NCBI GenBank assembly: GCA_018873245.2
Contig: JAEMBT020000005.1
Coordinates: 6,434,001 to 6,498,000 of the forward strand
From: Archegozetes longisetosus
Lineage: Eukaryota; Arthropoda; Arachnida; Sarcoptiformes; Trhypochthoniidae
Direction of reading: 5' to 3'
DNA length: 64,000 bases
Made by a program: the position numbers and the translations under genes. The notes beneath the pieces were generated by a model. That model was not told the DNA's origin and did no database searches. It worked only from the letters and a program-made list of their open reading frames with translations. This document shows positions 1 through 14,188 of the stretch, piece by piece; within the stretch, counting starts at the first letter, position 1; every line of letters begins with the position of its first letter.

Positions 1-642
1 ATCCGATGTCTCTCTGCTTCATTTATTGATCGAACAATACTAACGCTATTTGTGCGCTTTCCTAACCAATCAACGAACGATAACTCCTAACTTTAACTTT
101 TCTCTCCGCAAACTGTCTAAACTTTTAGGTCTTCACAAAAAACAGTTAACTTCTTATCTGAAATTATCATCGCTCAACAATAATACCTTCTACGGTTGGC
201 TCCAGATTATGATATGTTGGATGAAGGCAGAGAAATCTTATTATCACTTTCATACCTGTTTCGCTGTTTTCTCGATACACTTCTGATTGTCTTTTTGGTG
301 AGTTTGGCGCCACATTTGTACATCTGTTTGTGTCACATTCAGACTGACATTTTCCTGAAAGGAACTTGTGAAGCGTTGTTTTTCATATATAAGTTATATA
401 TAAGTTATAAGCTGTATATAAGTTATATAAAAGCAGTGTTTATCAAAGGAAATGTAGGACCTCTGGAACGGCACATTCCAGAGTTGCGTCTTTCCTGACA
501 GCATCATAAATTGTCAATTTAGTTGTTTCCTATTTTTATGCGTGTTCTTAATAGTTGTTTTTTATGTTTAAAATGTTTACTTCAGTTTCTTAATTTGATT
601 TGCTTTTGAGTCTAGCTCTTGCATCGAATTTGATTAAAACCA

Positions 643-716
643 TATATACAATACCTTATACAGAATACTTTATATACAATACTTTATATACGATACCTTA
701 TATACAATATCTTATC
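643..716. repeat. short tandem repeat, unit like CTTATATACAATA
   Basis: About four to five imperfect copies of a 14-16 bp AT-rich unit (TTATATACAATAC-like) follow one another. A related TATATAAGTTATA-rich patch sits near 385-432. This is simple local duplication with no sign of function. Confidence 0.6.
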
Positions 717-1362
717 ATGTTGTGTAACATTTTACTCACATACAAAACATAACCACAAATTTGTGCTAATTTTCTAACCTCCCTGAGTGATTGGATTCTA
801 ATAAGTTTAAAATTCTAGTCACTCTTCTCAAAAGTATTAACGCGTAAATTAGAATACTTGAGCTACGCCACTGTTAACTAAATTTAATATTATTTGCATG
901 AGTTGATCAGTTACTGAGCTTATGGGTGTTTATTCTTTAACTATTAAGTCTGTATTTTATAGAATGTTTTGTACCCAGCATTGCAACTAGACTACAGAAT
1001 ATAACACATGACATAACCCACAACTGGTTTTCGTGATTGTTGCCATCCCATAACTTATTGATTGAGTTTTGTTTTAGTTTTCAAACCTATTGGTGTTATT
1101 TCCGGTCAGCAAAGAGAGACAACAGGAACATATGAGAGGCAAAATTAGAATAATAAGAACAAAAATGAGAGATTCACTGTTTTGCCGATAATTGGTAGCG
1201 GCATTTCAGGAGTGGTTGATGAGAGATGTCATTAAAAGTGAGAGCAAAGAAATAACCTGAACAAATGAGATCTTATCACCAAATTAAGCCAACAGATCAA
1301 GAATTTGGCAAGAGATAAGAAATGAGAGCTGGCTTTTATTATTAGGAGATCATGGTGATGGT

Positions 1363-1431
1363 CATATGATATTGAGCTGAAAAAATTAGGATTTCTACAG
1401 AAATTGCTCTGTTAAGGCTCAATATCATATG
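1363..1431. repeat. hairpin with 15-bp perfect arms
   Basis: CATATGATATTGAGC at 1363-1377 is matched by its exact reverse complement at 1417-1431 across a 39-nt spacer. The foldback is about 69 nt, the size of a small pre-miRNA. The stem is only about 15 bp and the loop is large, so a microRNA is not supported. Confidence 0.45.
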
Positions 1432-2830
1432 TAATTTATGGAGAAAAAACGAATGAGCACACGCCCAGCCAGAAGAAATTGCACACAACCAAATCAGATC
1501 TTGCATCGATGCACTTTCACTCTAAATTATATTTGCCAGTCTTATAATACAACTTGATGTGAAACTTTAAGAGCTTGTATGCATTTTGCTTATACAACTC
1601 AAAAATATGTTAACATCATTTTCTGTGTCATACTAAAATCACTTTCCGATTCTTTCCCACTTCAGATTCTAGCCTTAAACTTCAACGAGAAAACTTCTTT
1701 ACATTAGACTAACTGCATATTTAACTCAGCTTAAGTTATGATAAGATTTATTTAAGATATGCAAATATTGTTCAAATTTTATTATTATTATTATTAGAAA
1801 AAAGTAAAGCAAAAAGTAAAGCAATATTTTAGGAATGGCTGCATCTATTACTCTAAGTGTGTAATATTCTCATGCGGTGTGAGTTTGTATCTGAGTTTTT
1901 TATGACTTTGTCTGTTCAATAATATTCATTTGTCAAGTGGCAGTTAATTTATAGCTCTCTACTTTAGATCATTATTCATTTGCAGTAAAGCCAGATCTCT
2001 TTGACTTATTAAGGGGAAGGACAATAGCATTGGTAGGAGTACTAGCAATGCATACAACAAAACACAGTACATCACTTGTTTGTTATCAGACAGCATATCT
2101 TTCTGTGATATAAGCGAATCTTATTAATTGCTATTTAAGGTATTGCACCATTATTTAGAATATTTGCATACAAAAACGTTACAATTACAGGAGTGTGCAC
2201 TCTCTAAATGTGTATATATTGTCTATATATAGTCAGGAATATAATCGCCGTACACTGAGGCATATACTCTGGTCAGTTATATAAAGTCCTATCTCTTGTG
2301 CTACTTCAGTGACAGGTAGAACTTTATAGTACTTGATAGACGATATATTATTTTTTATATTCATTTATAATGAAGTATTGCTTGAACTATGGGAATAAAA
2401 GCTCATTCTATACGCTTATAATAAATAACTAGCATAGCTATAATTAGCGAATGTATAGCTTCTTACAAACAGCCGCTCAATACAACCGTACGGTTACATT
2501 AAATAGTGTCTTAACGTTTTTATAACTACTAAAATGAGTTATTGATTATTTCATAATCATAGCTTTGTATAAGAGGTAAAATGTAGTCTTGTTATAGTGA
2601 TCGACACAAAACGAATACATTGCAATTTTGCACTAACATTATTGAATGCGTTTACGCATTGGTTTCAATAATCCTTTATGAATAAACATATGCTATTCAG
2701 TTGGAAAATAAGAAAACTTTCTATTAAATATTTCAAACAAAATCGTATAATAACAAGCACTTGCGCTCATGTACTGTAAGTAAGTTTATACTACAACAGC
2801 TTTCTTTCCAAATAAGATTCTACATTTGCT

Positions 2831-2898
2831 TGAAACAGTTCCGCAACTTCGTCCAAACAGTTCCATAATTTCGTGCAAACAGTTCAATAAAGTCCCAT
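2831..2898. repeat. three-copy ~23-bp tandem repeat (AAACAGTTC core)
   Basis: Three consecutive units share AAACAGTTC followed by a C/T-rich tail at about 23-bp spacing. It lies in gene-free AT-rich DNA and shows no coding potential. Confidence 0.5.
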
Positions 2899-4485
2899 TC
2901 ACCATTCGAACAATATTACAGATAGGACTTTCTCAAGCTCACCCAACCGTTCAAAAGTTTACCTAAAAATTGTACCAAAAGTACTTTCCGTGAACTGACT
3001 TAACTGATCGATGAGCACAATATGATAATTACATATGTTTGGTGGAATAATGTGAGTTAAATCTAGGTAATGGTTGAGTTTGAATTAAGATAAAGAGTTA
3101 GATATAGTAATTAGCTGAAAGGAGTTTTAGTATAAACGTATTTAACTTATAGCTGCTACTCTGTTCAATATCCATATTACTATTTTGCCTCCTTTGCATT
3201 TTGCTTTCTGCTCAATCCGTCTTCTATTTTGATGTTGAGTTATTTTGTTTGTTATAAATTGAAATCGGCTTTTACTTCAATAGCAACTCACGGGCATAGA
3301 AATGTGAAGTGCATTCATGAAAGTCATAGCTTTGAATAACTCAAAAAATGAATTGTTTGAGAATGAATGAGTGCGCAAACATATCTACATGTCATTGCCG
3401 AATATGACTTTCAATTTGGCCTAAAAAATCAATTTATTTTGTTTCAATACTACTCCAGTCTATTAAATCGATCAACTAATACACAGTCGCAAATCATACC
3501 ATCGAAAAGATCAATCTATTAGTTATTAGAGATTACATGCATTTGACTTGTCATTTATGTTAATCTAATTTACGTACTGCGAGCTCAATCAAACAACAGT
3601 CAGAATGCATTGCAAACATAGGCCCAGTTTGGAGTTAAAGCCCAGAAAAGCCACTTTACTGCCTAACTCAGGAGTAAAGTATCGAAATGGACTTGCGATC
3701 ACTGACTTTGAGTGTGTTCGGTATTCTTGTTTACTTTGTTTTGCTGCTAATTCTATTCAAAAGCTTAGTTTTCTAATATATCTTGTTGTATACCATGTTT
3801 TCATTCCTACTGCATTCTATTCATTGCATTTACCGCCGAACAAACATTGGGTAAAAAACAGAAACTATTCTTTCTATTTCTAGTTTCAAATGTCATTATT
3901 CTCACTAAAGTTTGCGCTTAATATTACTCTTGAGTGCTTAACATTAATTTTTGAGCAAACAGAGAGACTAAATACTCGTAAATGCCAGTGAATGCTGGTG
4001 AATGGAAGCACATCTTCTAAGTTTGTGCGGCTTTCATTTGACTTTTTCTCGTTTGGCAGAAGTCAACTATAGCAGAAATGGCAGCAGCATGGAAGACCAT
4101 CATTTATTATTAGCTTAGCTTCCAATGAAACGCATATGTTAGGCAAGACTTCATTTAGTCAAAAGGCGTGTAGCGCTTGTCCCGCAACAAGAATACAAAT
4201 GATTTTTGTGTATCATTGCGACGAACAATTCTCAGCGGACACTTCAGCTCTGGTTTGGCTTCATTTGTTTTCCTTTATTAATTGTGTTATTTCGACGTTT
4301 AAAGCCTTACCGGTGTATAAAATAATATAAGATTATATTTATCTTCACAAAGTTTCTCTCGCCAGTCAGAAAACAAACACTAAAGTCATATACTTTATGC
4401 CAAACTTTTATTGATGTATTAGTTCAAGCAGTTATACAGTCTGTTTTGTCATCTTTCTCAGCACTTCATCCCAGTATCGATATTA

Positions 4486-4660
4486 CAGTAACACCTCGAT
4501 ATAGTCAACTGCTTAGGACCGATAACTCACATTCATTATAACAAGGATTCTCTTTATAAATGATCAACATTAGTCGAATCGGATATGTCGGGACAGGACT
4601 AATGCGTTCATTATATCGAGAATTAGCCACAAAGAGGTTGACTATACCGAAGTATTACTG
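4486..4660. mobile_element. 175-bp pogo/Tigger-like MITE with TA duplication
   Basis: The ends are imperfect inverted repeats of about 25 bp. The left end starts CAGTAACACCTCGATATAG and the right end, reverse complemented, starts CAGTAATACTTCGGTATAG. A TA dinucleotide flanks both sides (4484-4485 and 4661-4662), as expected for Tc1/mariner/pogo insertions. The CAGTAATACCTCG-type end with internal TTATAAC motifs resembles pogo/Tigger elements. There is no coding sequence, so this is non-autonomous. Confidence 0.75.
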
Positions 4661-6900
4661 TACGCTAAATATGAGACCATATAATTCATTTTAATCTGTC
4701 GCACTCGGAATACAGTGAATCTTAGGTAATAGTAGATTAGAGTTTCGTATATAAAGAAATATAAAGTCTCGGCAAAATAGAAAGTACAATAGATTTAGTG
4801 TAACAATGTTGAACTAACCCTGAAAATCATTGATCATTTTAAGCTGTCACATCACAGTTTGGCACTGCATATATTATATGCTGCTAAGAGAGGCTTTATT
4901 ATTCGCAATAAATGCTCATCGGTCTCATCGGTTGCTCAGGTCTCTGAGGGAAAGCTCTGGCTGTGCATCAATAATGTATTGAAATAATGGCAAAACTGAA
5001 ATACTTCAGATTTACTTCACTGTTCTGTCTAACGAAATCTCTCTTTTTCTATGAAGTAATAAGAAACAAGCAAAAGATTTTCAAACACATTTGAGCCCAA
5101 CTTGTAGAAGGAGGAGTTATGACCTGACAGATTATGATTAATGGTTTTCAGATAGTACCAATTTGATCCTAAGGCCAGTTTCGTTAAACCCCAATGCAAT
5201 TCTAGCAATTTGACGTTTTCTTCTTTTATCCTCATAAACTCACAGACAATCATATCCTTACGTATTAAGACTTCACATCATTTGACATTAGCTGTTCTCA
5301 GCAAAGATTTCTGCTTAACTCTTGCAAACAGCAAGTTTTCTAATTTGGCAATGATTGCAAACATTTTTATAGATAACTTGTGAAAGTAGAACGCAAGTCT
5401 AAGTTATCTTACATTTAACATATTGATTATCGTAAGGGGATTGTATTACAGTATAACAACAATAATACTTTGTTTTGCATATTGTTATCATCTTATATGA
5501 CATTTATTTTTCATTCTCCATAAATATTCCTTCAAATCATCATTCAGGTCAGAATTTAGGCTAAAATAACCAATTTTTGCAATTTTTAAACTTTCAAAGA
5601 TCAAATATGAAGTTGAAAAAATTCAACTTTAAAGGGCTATATTTTTGGTGACAGATCTGTCATAAAAATTATAGTTATTTCATGTAATGACGTATCAGCT
5701 GAATATTTGAAGCTTGAGCTAAATTTAACCATACATCTGTTGCAGAGAATTTGGATTTGACCCAGAACTTCATAAATTGCTTTATATTAATACGTGCGAT
5801 CTTAATTTCTAAAACCTTATCGACGCAAGCATAAATGAAGAAAAAGCAAATGGCATTAATCTTCAACATATTCAACTAAGTTATCCTCTTATTTTAAGTG
5901 ATATTTATTTGAAGGCAATCATCTAATATACAGCGCTGTATCTATACACACAAATAAGGGCCTCACTAGTGTTTCTACAATTTAGTATTTTTGCATCAAT
6001 TGAAAATAAACCCAAATTTTATCAGTCAATTAAGTTTATTTAGTCGGGCATTGATTAGCGAAGTATAGTAACTGCAAAAACTTTTCATTTCAACCTCAAG
6101 TTCTATATAATTTAGATAAGATCTTGAATTGTAGCTCCACCATGCTCAATTTTGTGGCTAAAGTAATGCTAATATATGGTTGAAATAGTCGGATAAACTT
6201 GACTCATAATGACATTTTTATGCAACCAAACATTTAGCCTAAATATTACAATTATGCTTTCAATTTGAAGTAGCATAAACAAATAGAGATAGAAAAAAGA
6301 TGCACTCAAAGTTTTACATGAGCCAAAGCAGGGCAATTAATTATCATTATCAATTATTAACGTGAGTCAAATTATTGCAAATCGTTTTAATGCGAGTTTT
6401 ACTATCGCATAAATAATTCTAACATTAGTAAAAGAGTTGAACTGATTTAAGTTTGTCACAGATATAATTGATTGCACATAAAACAAACTTACTTCAATAC
6501 AAATCTAATGCTATCAAAAATAGGAAAACTCTATATTTTCTCTTCCTATTACTTCAATAAAGGTATACACTATCGATCATTTTGACCAGTTTTCCAAGAT
6601 TCGACTTCAAAGTAACTCAATAAGGAAATTGTGTGAATCGTTGTGAAGTAGTATTTTTTACAAGTTTCGTACCACTCTTTAGTTTTATTTTTCAGTTTTT
6701 CAACATTTTCCACAGATAAGCAAAATCTAGACACTTGTAAAGAAAATTCGTTTACTTAAATCCCGTGTTCATTCAATAGAAGCTGGATGAGTTCTTAAAA
6801 AGAAAACAATTTTATTACAAAATAGCACAATTCATCAAAAGTGACAGTCTATTAGTATCACAATTTCGTATTCCAAAACAACAAGCATTAATTCATACTG

Positions 6901-6927
6901 AATAATTAATTAACTTAATTAATTATT
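6901..6927. repeat. perfect 27-nt AT palindrome
   Basis: Two 13-nt arms (AATAATTAATTAA and its exact complement) surround one C. Such palindromes are easy to form in AT-rich DNA; no function is inferred. Confidence 0.5.
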
Positions 6928-9900
6928 TAATTTTGCAATTTTTACCTTAGTTAAGCTTTCACTTCGAAATTTGGAGATTATCACATTAAAGATTATCACA
7001 TTAAATTCTGTGAAATCACACAACTTTACGTTGGGGAGAGGGGAAGGGGTAGCTAGAAGCTTAAAATAAAGTGCTAAGATTTGTTCAGCTAAACCACAAT
7101 CAGCAAATACCTGTTAATTTCTTTAATTAAATCTTTCATTAATATTTAACAATAAGCAGTTAGCTAGTGTATCAAATAAATAGTTTCATAGTTTTTTACA
7201 ACATTTTATTTTCAGTATAGACCTATACTTGAATTTAGAAAAAGTCTCTGGAGGGAGTCTGCAGCCCTCTATTCCTCTGCTGGACGCGGATGAATTTAGC
7301 ATTGTGATAAAAGAAAAATAATTTTAAATTCAATTAGTCAGCTGAATTATGGCTTTTAAATTTACTAAATGGACTTTAAGGTACTAAAAGAAAAGTTGAA
7401 ATTTTAGTTTTCTTCTACAATGATTCGTGAGCCATGCTATTAATTGGCTTAATTTCTTGATTTATGTTTTATGTTACAAAAATTGTTTCCTGAATGAATC
7501 ACATAAAAGCTTTCTCTAAATAAGTTATTAACGTTACACAGCGTTAGGCAAATATAACTTAGATTTGTCATGAATAGCTTTCGAATCCTTTATTTTGAAA
7601 GCTTAAATCGCATGAAACCCTATGAAATTAGTCAAGCCATAAAAGTAAAATCGATTAAAACTAAATTACAACATAATCTTTTAGTTTATTGCACAGTAAT
7701 CTGTTTGAATCATGTAGAATGATAATCACTTAACAACTTATTATTAGTTTCGAAAATTTTAAATTTCAAATCGCTCAAGTTTAGTAATAATTAATATTCA
7801 TTAAATGTTGAGAATCCTTAAGAATTTCCAATTTTTCGGTTAACTTATTGAAACCATTGCAAACAATATGGTATACTGAGCCATATATTTGATATATAGG
7901 TCAATTAGTGTCGTATCACTTTGATGAAATTGAGTTACGTAATTAGATAATTGATCCTAGTAAGGCACAACATATCTAGATTTTACCCGAACAAAACCAT
8001 ACGAAAGCTAGAAATTAAAACTTTTTATTCTTATTCATATTTAATAATCGGACTCATACCTGAATTTATTAAATTTATATTAAATACTTAAATTTTACTG
8101 AATTTTACATTGATATGGCGAAAGGTAAGAGAACTTCTGACGGGTCTAATCACACTGTGCCCCGTATGTAGTTACAGCCCAAACTAAACGAGCAATTCAT
8201 TAATTAACTATGAAAGAAAATTTTTCACTTCTATTTAATTATAAGGTTTTAATCTTCTTAAGAAGCAATATCTAAAATAGTAAAGAACATGATTTAGAAT
8301 TTTGGTTGTTCTCCAATAGCTCTATAATAATTATTGATTTGTTTGAGAGAAAAAGGCTATGTACTTATACTTTTTCTCGCTAACCGTTCAATTATTTCTC
8401 TGTCTACGATAAATAAATTTCTAATTCTTTATACCAACCAAATAAAAAAATAAACCAACGTAACTCTGGAGCATTCGCAAAATATAGATTTATATTATTT
8501 TGCTCGAATAGACAGTAAAAACAACAAATACTTGTCATAAGACCGATGTGCTATACCCAGACTCCGAAAACTCTATTGACGCCAAGACAATTTAAGAACA
8601 AAATCTGAGGTTTAAACTTGACAAATGATTAATTTTGCGAATCGGATTGAAATATTATCATAACGTTTGCATAATAGCCTTATATAAAAATCCTTTAATT
8701 CTGAAGTATTTAGACACCCAAATAGTTTCACTAAAATATTAGTCATTAGACTTTGAATCCAATTATCATATAACGACAAATGTTTGGCATTTAAAATTAA
8801 TTTTTTCTTCAATAAGTTGGTACCTTTGAAAATTTAGCTCTATTAGTATTACTTGAGGGCTTTAAAAGTTGAATCTTTGTTATTTACTTTCTATTAAAGC
8901 TGTTTTTGTGTTCCTGAAAAAAGCCTTTTATGCTATTGAAGGTATCGTTCTCATATTCCTAATAGACTTATGAGCCATTATTGTCATTTGAAGAGAAAAT
9001 TAGACTAAAAGTTCAATTATAGATAATAATGTTTCGGAAAACTAAGAATATTTTTCGTTAACCTATTTTAAAGATAATAGAAAGTTAGGTAATGAAGTGT
9101 TACTCGTATAATGTGACTGTTGAGACAACAATATTCTAATGTACAATTTAGTAAAATTTTATAATTAAAGATAAACTTAAATACAGAAACTCCATTTGAA
9201 CCTTTAGCCTATAAGTACGAGTCATATCGATTGGGTCTTCTTCTAAACTTGATAGAATCTGTCTGAGTATTTTCAATTCTCTAATATGAATTTATAAAAA
9301 ATAAAATAAAGTAAAATCGATGCCAACTTTTATAATATGATTTTTTAAATCCTGGTACTCATATCATTTTGATGGTTATTCATTGAACCAATGATTTGCT
9401 AGCCTTTGTAAGCTTATTCCTTTTTGCAATTCGTGAATATTAAAATTGAACCCTCCAATCAAACTGTGCTTCTCTAATAAATCATTCATAAGGTTGAAAC
9501 TATAGTTAGCATTTTTTAAATAATAACGATATATTATTTAATAAGCGTGTTATCTGAAATGCTTAATGAGCTTAATAAATCTTACGCAAATATATCTCAA
9601 TTTCATTCAAATTATTTGAATACATGTCAAATTTACCTGTTATTAAACTTATCAAACAATACAAGTTATCATTACTTTTATATGAATAATAGATGCGATT
9701 CAACTAGCTTTTGGTGATAAAATCAAAAAAACATTTATAACTTATTTTTAGTCCTTTCCCAAAAGATAACCTAAAACCATATTAAAATCTAGTTAAGCAG
9801 AAAATATGATTCAAACTTCATTTCTCCTTTTATAGCAATTAATTTGGATTTAAAGAAAAGTTTTATTACAAAAATACTCTCTTCAAAAGAGACTAGTCAA

Positions 9901-12048
9901 CCATTATAGGGATCCTTTCCTATCATTTACTAAATCTCAGTTATAATCCCGATTAAGTCACGAAACTAAGTATAACAAGTAGAAAAGAAATTAGGAATCA
10001 GATCAACTTACCTCTAAATGATACAGGTCTTATTTATAGCTCACCGATCGAAATATTTAAATATTATAATATTTTTGAAGAACTCATAAAAACCATCAAA
10101 TTAGAAATAACAATTGGCAGCTCGAAGTTTTCACTGTATTATTATTATCGGGAATGAGTCTGCATCTCTAGTAATCCTATTAGTTATGAATATTCTAATT
10201 AATTATGAAGTAAGCTCATCACAGATATAAATATTAAATTCTTTATCGGACTTTAGAACATAGAATAATTGAAAGGTCTTAAAGTCAAATTATCAACTTT
10301 TCTCTACCACTTAGACATGTCTTTAAGGAAAGTTTCGTAACAATTTTAAAACTTTTAACACTTCGACAAAGTTTTATTTTATTCTTTCTATTTTACTTTT
10401 AATATACTTTCATAACTACATATCCGAAGCTATTTATAATTTTATAAAATGTTTATAAGAGTTAGGAAATGTCTCAAAATTGTAATGTATTGTAGAAAAT
10501 GAGCTTTAAGCAGAAAGTGTAGAGCCCAATAAACGATATTTATAAGTAATAAAAGTGAATCGTTTAGTTTTAAATGCAAAAATGCTATCTTGGGAAAGCT
10601 TTGCTTACCTTGAAAAACATTTTCTCACTTACATCACACCTTTGAGAATTGGCATCCACTTCTTGTTTCGTCAATTTGAAGTTCTTTTTTTACTCAATAT
10701 AAGGTAACTTAATTCAAAAATTTTCAGATAATGTTAAGATAAATTTATTGACCAATAACCTAAAGACCACGTTACAAGTGCAATAAAAATTGCCGTTTGC
10801 CAGCAATTAATTATCGCAATAAAATCTGTTGCCAATTTTTCGCTCAAAGCTATAATTCTCTCGACTTTAGGCAGTTGATTCAGACAATAACCAGTTCTAA
10901 AGTCTAAATCGTAGTAATGACTAAAGTAAAACTCATATTTTTTAGCCTAAGTTTCCGATTTCTCTGTATTATTTAATAGTAAAAGTAATTGTTTTAATAA
11001 TTATATGATTACTCTGATTATTCAACTTATTAATCTTGTTATTTTGATAAGAAAACAAGTTTTTTATAATCAGAAAAACTAAAAATCAACACAACTGAAA
11101 AAGATTCATATAACGTTATCAATGAAAGTTTTCAAGCAATCATGATAGTCAACAAAAACCGAACTATTCTAGAAATTGCCCACACTTTTTAATTATTCTA
11201 AATTTTAAGATTGTGGACCGTTGTTGAGAAAGTGCAACATTAGCAACAATGAACAGATTTTAGTTGAAAACGTTATTTCTTTCAAGTTCCAGTAGTTACT
11301 ATCTGTATATTATGCTATTTTATATACTAATACTCTACAACTTACAGAACTAAAGTTTTATATCAAAAGTTTAAAAATATTCCATCAAAGCTTAAAAATA
11401 ATAATTGAAAAGTAGAAATTATAAGAAGTAGACGATAAGTTTAGTGTTCTTTTGAAGCTTGAAGTGAGATTGTATAAATGATGCGCATGAATGATTTAGT
11501 AAAAATGGTTTTTTTGCTTTGTACTTTGTAATTTAATGATGAATGTTTCTATCGCAAAATCTCATATTTCTCATCTATTCTACCATTTTTCAATTATTCT
11601 CCCATTTTTTACAGTTTACACATCAAAACACTTGTATTGGAGCTAATTTGCCAAATTTGGTTGGTAATTGTTTCCTTTTCAATATAGTAATAAGTTTTTT
11701 CTCTCTCAAAGATATAAATTTATGAATAATTGTGCGAGTAGATTTCGTCAAAATGAAGTCAAGTTGAAAAGCGTTTAGAGCTAATAAACACTGTAAAATT
11801 GATTCTTATGAGTATTGAGTGCAACTGTGGGATCAAAAGAAAAAATAGTACAACAAGCTATGAATAGAAAATAAGGCAAATTTATATTCATACAGAATCG
11901 CAGCATTGAGTACAGTATTAGGTGAGCTATATATGAGAAGAGCGCTTGAATGTCAGAGTTAGCTCCGCTTCTTATCCTTGAATCTAACATCAAAATTGAT
12001 TAAGTTCTAACGAAATAAATGTGTTGGGCCTCTATGCTGCTCTCAGTC

Positions 12049-12081
12049 AACTCTAAGCTAACTCTCAGCTAACTCTCAGCT
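12049..12081 (+). repeat. three 11-bp repeats abutting the SLC22 start codon
   Basis: Three head-to-tail copies of AACTCTCAGCT (the first has AAGCT) end exactly one base before the ATG at 12082. They would form the last part of the 5' leader of the transporter mRNA. The duplication may be slippage, but it changes the start-codon context directly. Confidence 0.6.
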
Positions 12082-14160
12082 ATGGATTTCGATTTTAATC
12101 AAATACTTGATGAAATCGGAAACTTCGGTGTTTATCAAGCATATTTGTGTGCCTTTATGGTTGTGCCATCGGCACTCATTTGTGCACTTATTTATTTTAC
12201 TCAATTTTTTATAATTTTGGTTCCACCTCACTGGTGCTCAATTGATTTAGATAAGTCTCAAAACCAATCGACTGTCAGTCTTAGAAATTCTTATATTCCG
12301 TTTGAACTGCAAAATGGAAATCGGGTTTATAGCAACTGTTATATGTATGACGAGCCAAATCTTAATGATGAGTCTGATTCGTTGCTAAACGTTTCGTCTC
12401 ATAAATGCTCAAATGGATGGCACTATGAATATTCATCTCTTTACCCAACTATGGCTACAGAATCGGATTGGGTTTGTGATATGAATCGTGAACCATATAA
12501 TGTTCAAACAATATTCTATATCGGCACCAGTATTGGGTGTCTTTTCTTCGGATACATTTCTGACAAGTAATTATAATTGATATGAATACAATTTTGATTT
12601 TCATATAATTTATAACCTTCCACTTTATAACTTAGATATGGAAGGAAGCCTTCGATAATAGGAAGTTCTTTAGTGGCTTGCATTGCAGGCATTGCCACTG
12701 CTTTCACTTATGATTTTTGGTCATTTGCAGTATTAAGATTTCTGGTCGGCACAAGTATCATTCCACTTTCAGAGGATCCATATGTCTTATGTGTGCAATT
12801 ATTTTTAATTGAGCATTAGATAATAACCTGTACCTGAAGAGCAGAATGATTTGCAACTTTCATTCCTGTTCTTCATAGCTAGAAAAATAATTTGTTCAAA
12901 TTTTAATCTTGAATTTTTGTGAAACTTTAGGCCTGGAATATATTGGGGTAGAAAAACGCACACTTGGTATAATTGCGTGGACTTTCGGCTATATTACGGC
13001 GTCTATAATATGCCCGTGGATTGCTTATTCGTTACAAAGTTGGAGACTTTTATGTGTTGTCACATCTGTTCCCCTTTTATTATTTATCATTTGCGCAAAG
13101 TAAGAATGACTAAATTATTTTCGTAATTAGCCTAATGGCAAATTTATTGCATTTGATAGAAAAAAATATTATAACTTATTGATGTATTTAATTATGCTGT
13201 CAATAATGATGCTCTTTATATACTAAGGTTAGTACCAGAGTCTGCAAGTTGGCTAATGGCACAAGGGAAAAGTGACAAAGCTTTCCAACTATTGACTAAG
13301 GTTGCAGCAATCAATAAAACAAAGATGCCTGTAATTGTGCACAACATAAACGATAACTTGCTGAAAAAGTCTGAGAATGAAGATATTAGCAAAAATCAAG
13401 ATTCATTATTGTCAAAAAGTGAGAGGAAATTAAGTGGTCTAAATATATTTATATTGCCTAGACTGAGACAACGTACAATAGTTTTAGCAGTTTGTTGGTT
13501 CTTTCTATTCACATGTTATCACACAAACACACAAAATACTTCAAATCTAAGCTCAGACATCTATACATCATTCACTTATGGAGCCTTAGTTGAAGTACCT
13601 GCTACTATTATCGTCTTCTTAGCTTTAGACAGAATCGGTCGAAAATGGCCCATGTCTGTCTCTATGCTAATCGCTGGAATTGCTGGTCTCTTAACTTTAT
13701 CGATTAAAACAGGAGAATCTTCTGCCACATTCTTTCTAATAGCTGCGCTTGTAATGAGAGTTAGCTTGGCGACTGAATACAATATAATAATACAATATTC
13801 TACTGAAGTTTATCCAACTGTGTTGAGAGGTCGGTCATTAGCATTCCTCAGATTCATGGGCACATTGGGGCTATATTTGAGTCCTTCGATTGTTTATCTT
13901 GTGAGTCTATCTCTTATACATTTCATAGAAATCATTCTTTCCAAATGAAAACTATTGATTTATTTCTTTTAATTAAAAAGGCATTAGAGAACCCTTCCTA
14001 CCCGTTCGCCATAACAGGTCTGATGGCGTTAATTGTCGCGTTTTGTTCTCTGTTTCTACCGGAGACGATGAATCAGAATTTGCCACATACGCTTGAGGAA
14101 GGAGAAAATTTTGGAAAAAATCAACATTTTTTTTATATTCCTTGCATTCATTCAAATTAA
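12082..14160 (+). CDS. SLC22-family organic ion/carnitine transporter
   Basis: Five exons rebuild an intact 553-aa protein: 12082-12566, 12636-12790, 12931-13099, 13228-13900 and 13981-14160, with GT/AG ends and matching phases. The length is usual for SLC22 (about 550). Visible family marks are an early membrane segment followed by a large cysteine-containing extracellular loop with likely N-glycosylation sites, ISDKYGRKP after TM2, LALDRIGRKWP in the second half, and STEVYPTVLRGRS before a late membrane helix. These fit an MFS transporter of the OCT/OAT/carnitine group in the plasma membrane; the substrate cannot be read from sequence. The donor of exon 2 (GTGTGC) is weak, but the join restores LEYIGVEKRT, a conserved SLC22 stretch. 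A plus-strand AATAAA at 14269-14274 would put its 3' UTR inside the convergent scramblase gene. Confidence 0.88.
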
Positions 14161-14188
14161 GAAAAATGGTTGCTTTATTAAATTGAAT

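Larger units (their letters stand above)
1..12081. other. about 12 kb without a recognisable gene
   Basis: No open frame here shows a domain I recognise; all are short, AT-rich and without codon-like composition. The stretch is strongly A+T rich and holds short tandem repeats, one TA-flanked MITE and small inverted repeats, listed separately. It could be intergenic or a very long intron of a gene whose exons lie outside the window. I see no conserved exon, tRNA or clear promoter in it. Confidence 0.6.

Noticed and set aside
50..498. Two overlapping frames of 78 and 100 codons at the window start
   Set aside because: No domain, low-complexity Ile/Tyr/Ser-rich translation driven by TATA-rich repeats; no splice or promoter support.
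1363..1431. microRNA precursor
   Set aside because: Stem too short (15 bp) with a 39-nt loop.
3605..4330. Frames of 92 and 64 codons on the plus strand
   Set aside because: No recognisable motif, and composition fits random AT-rich DNA.
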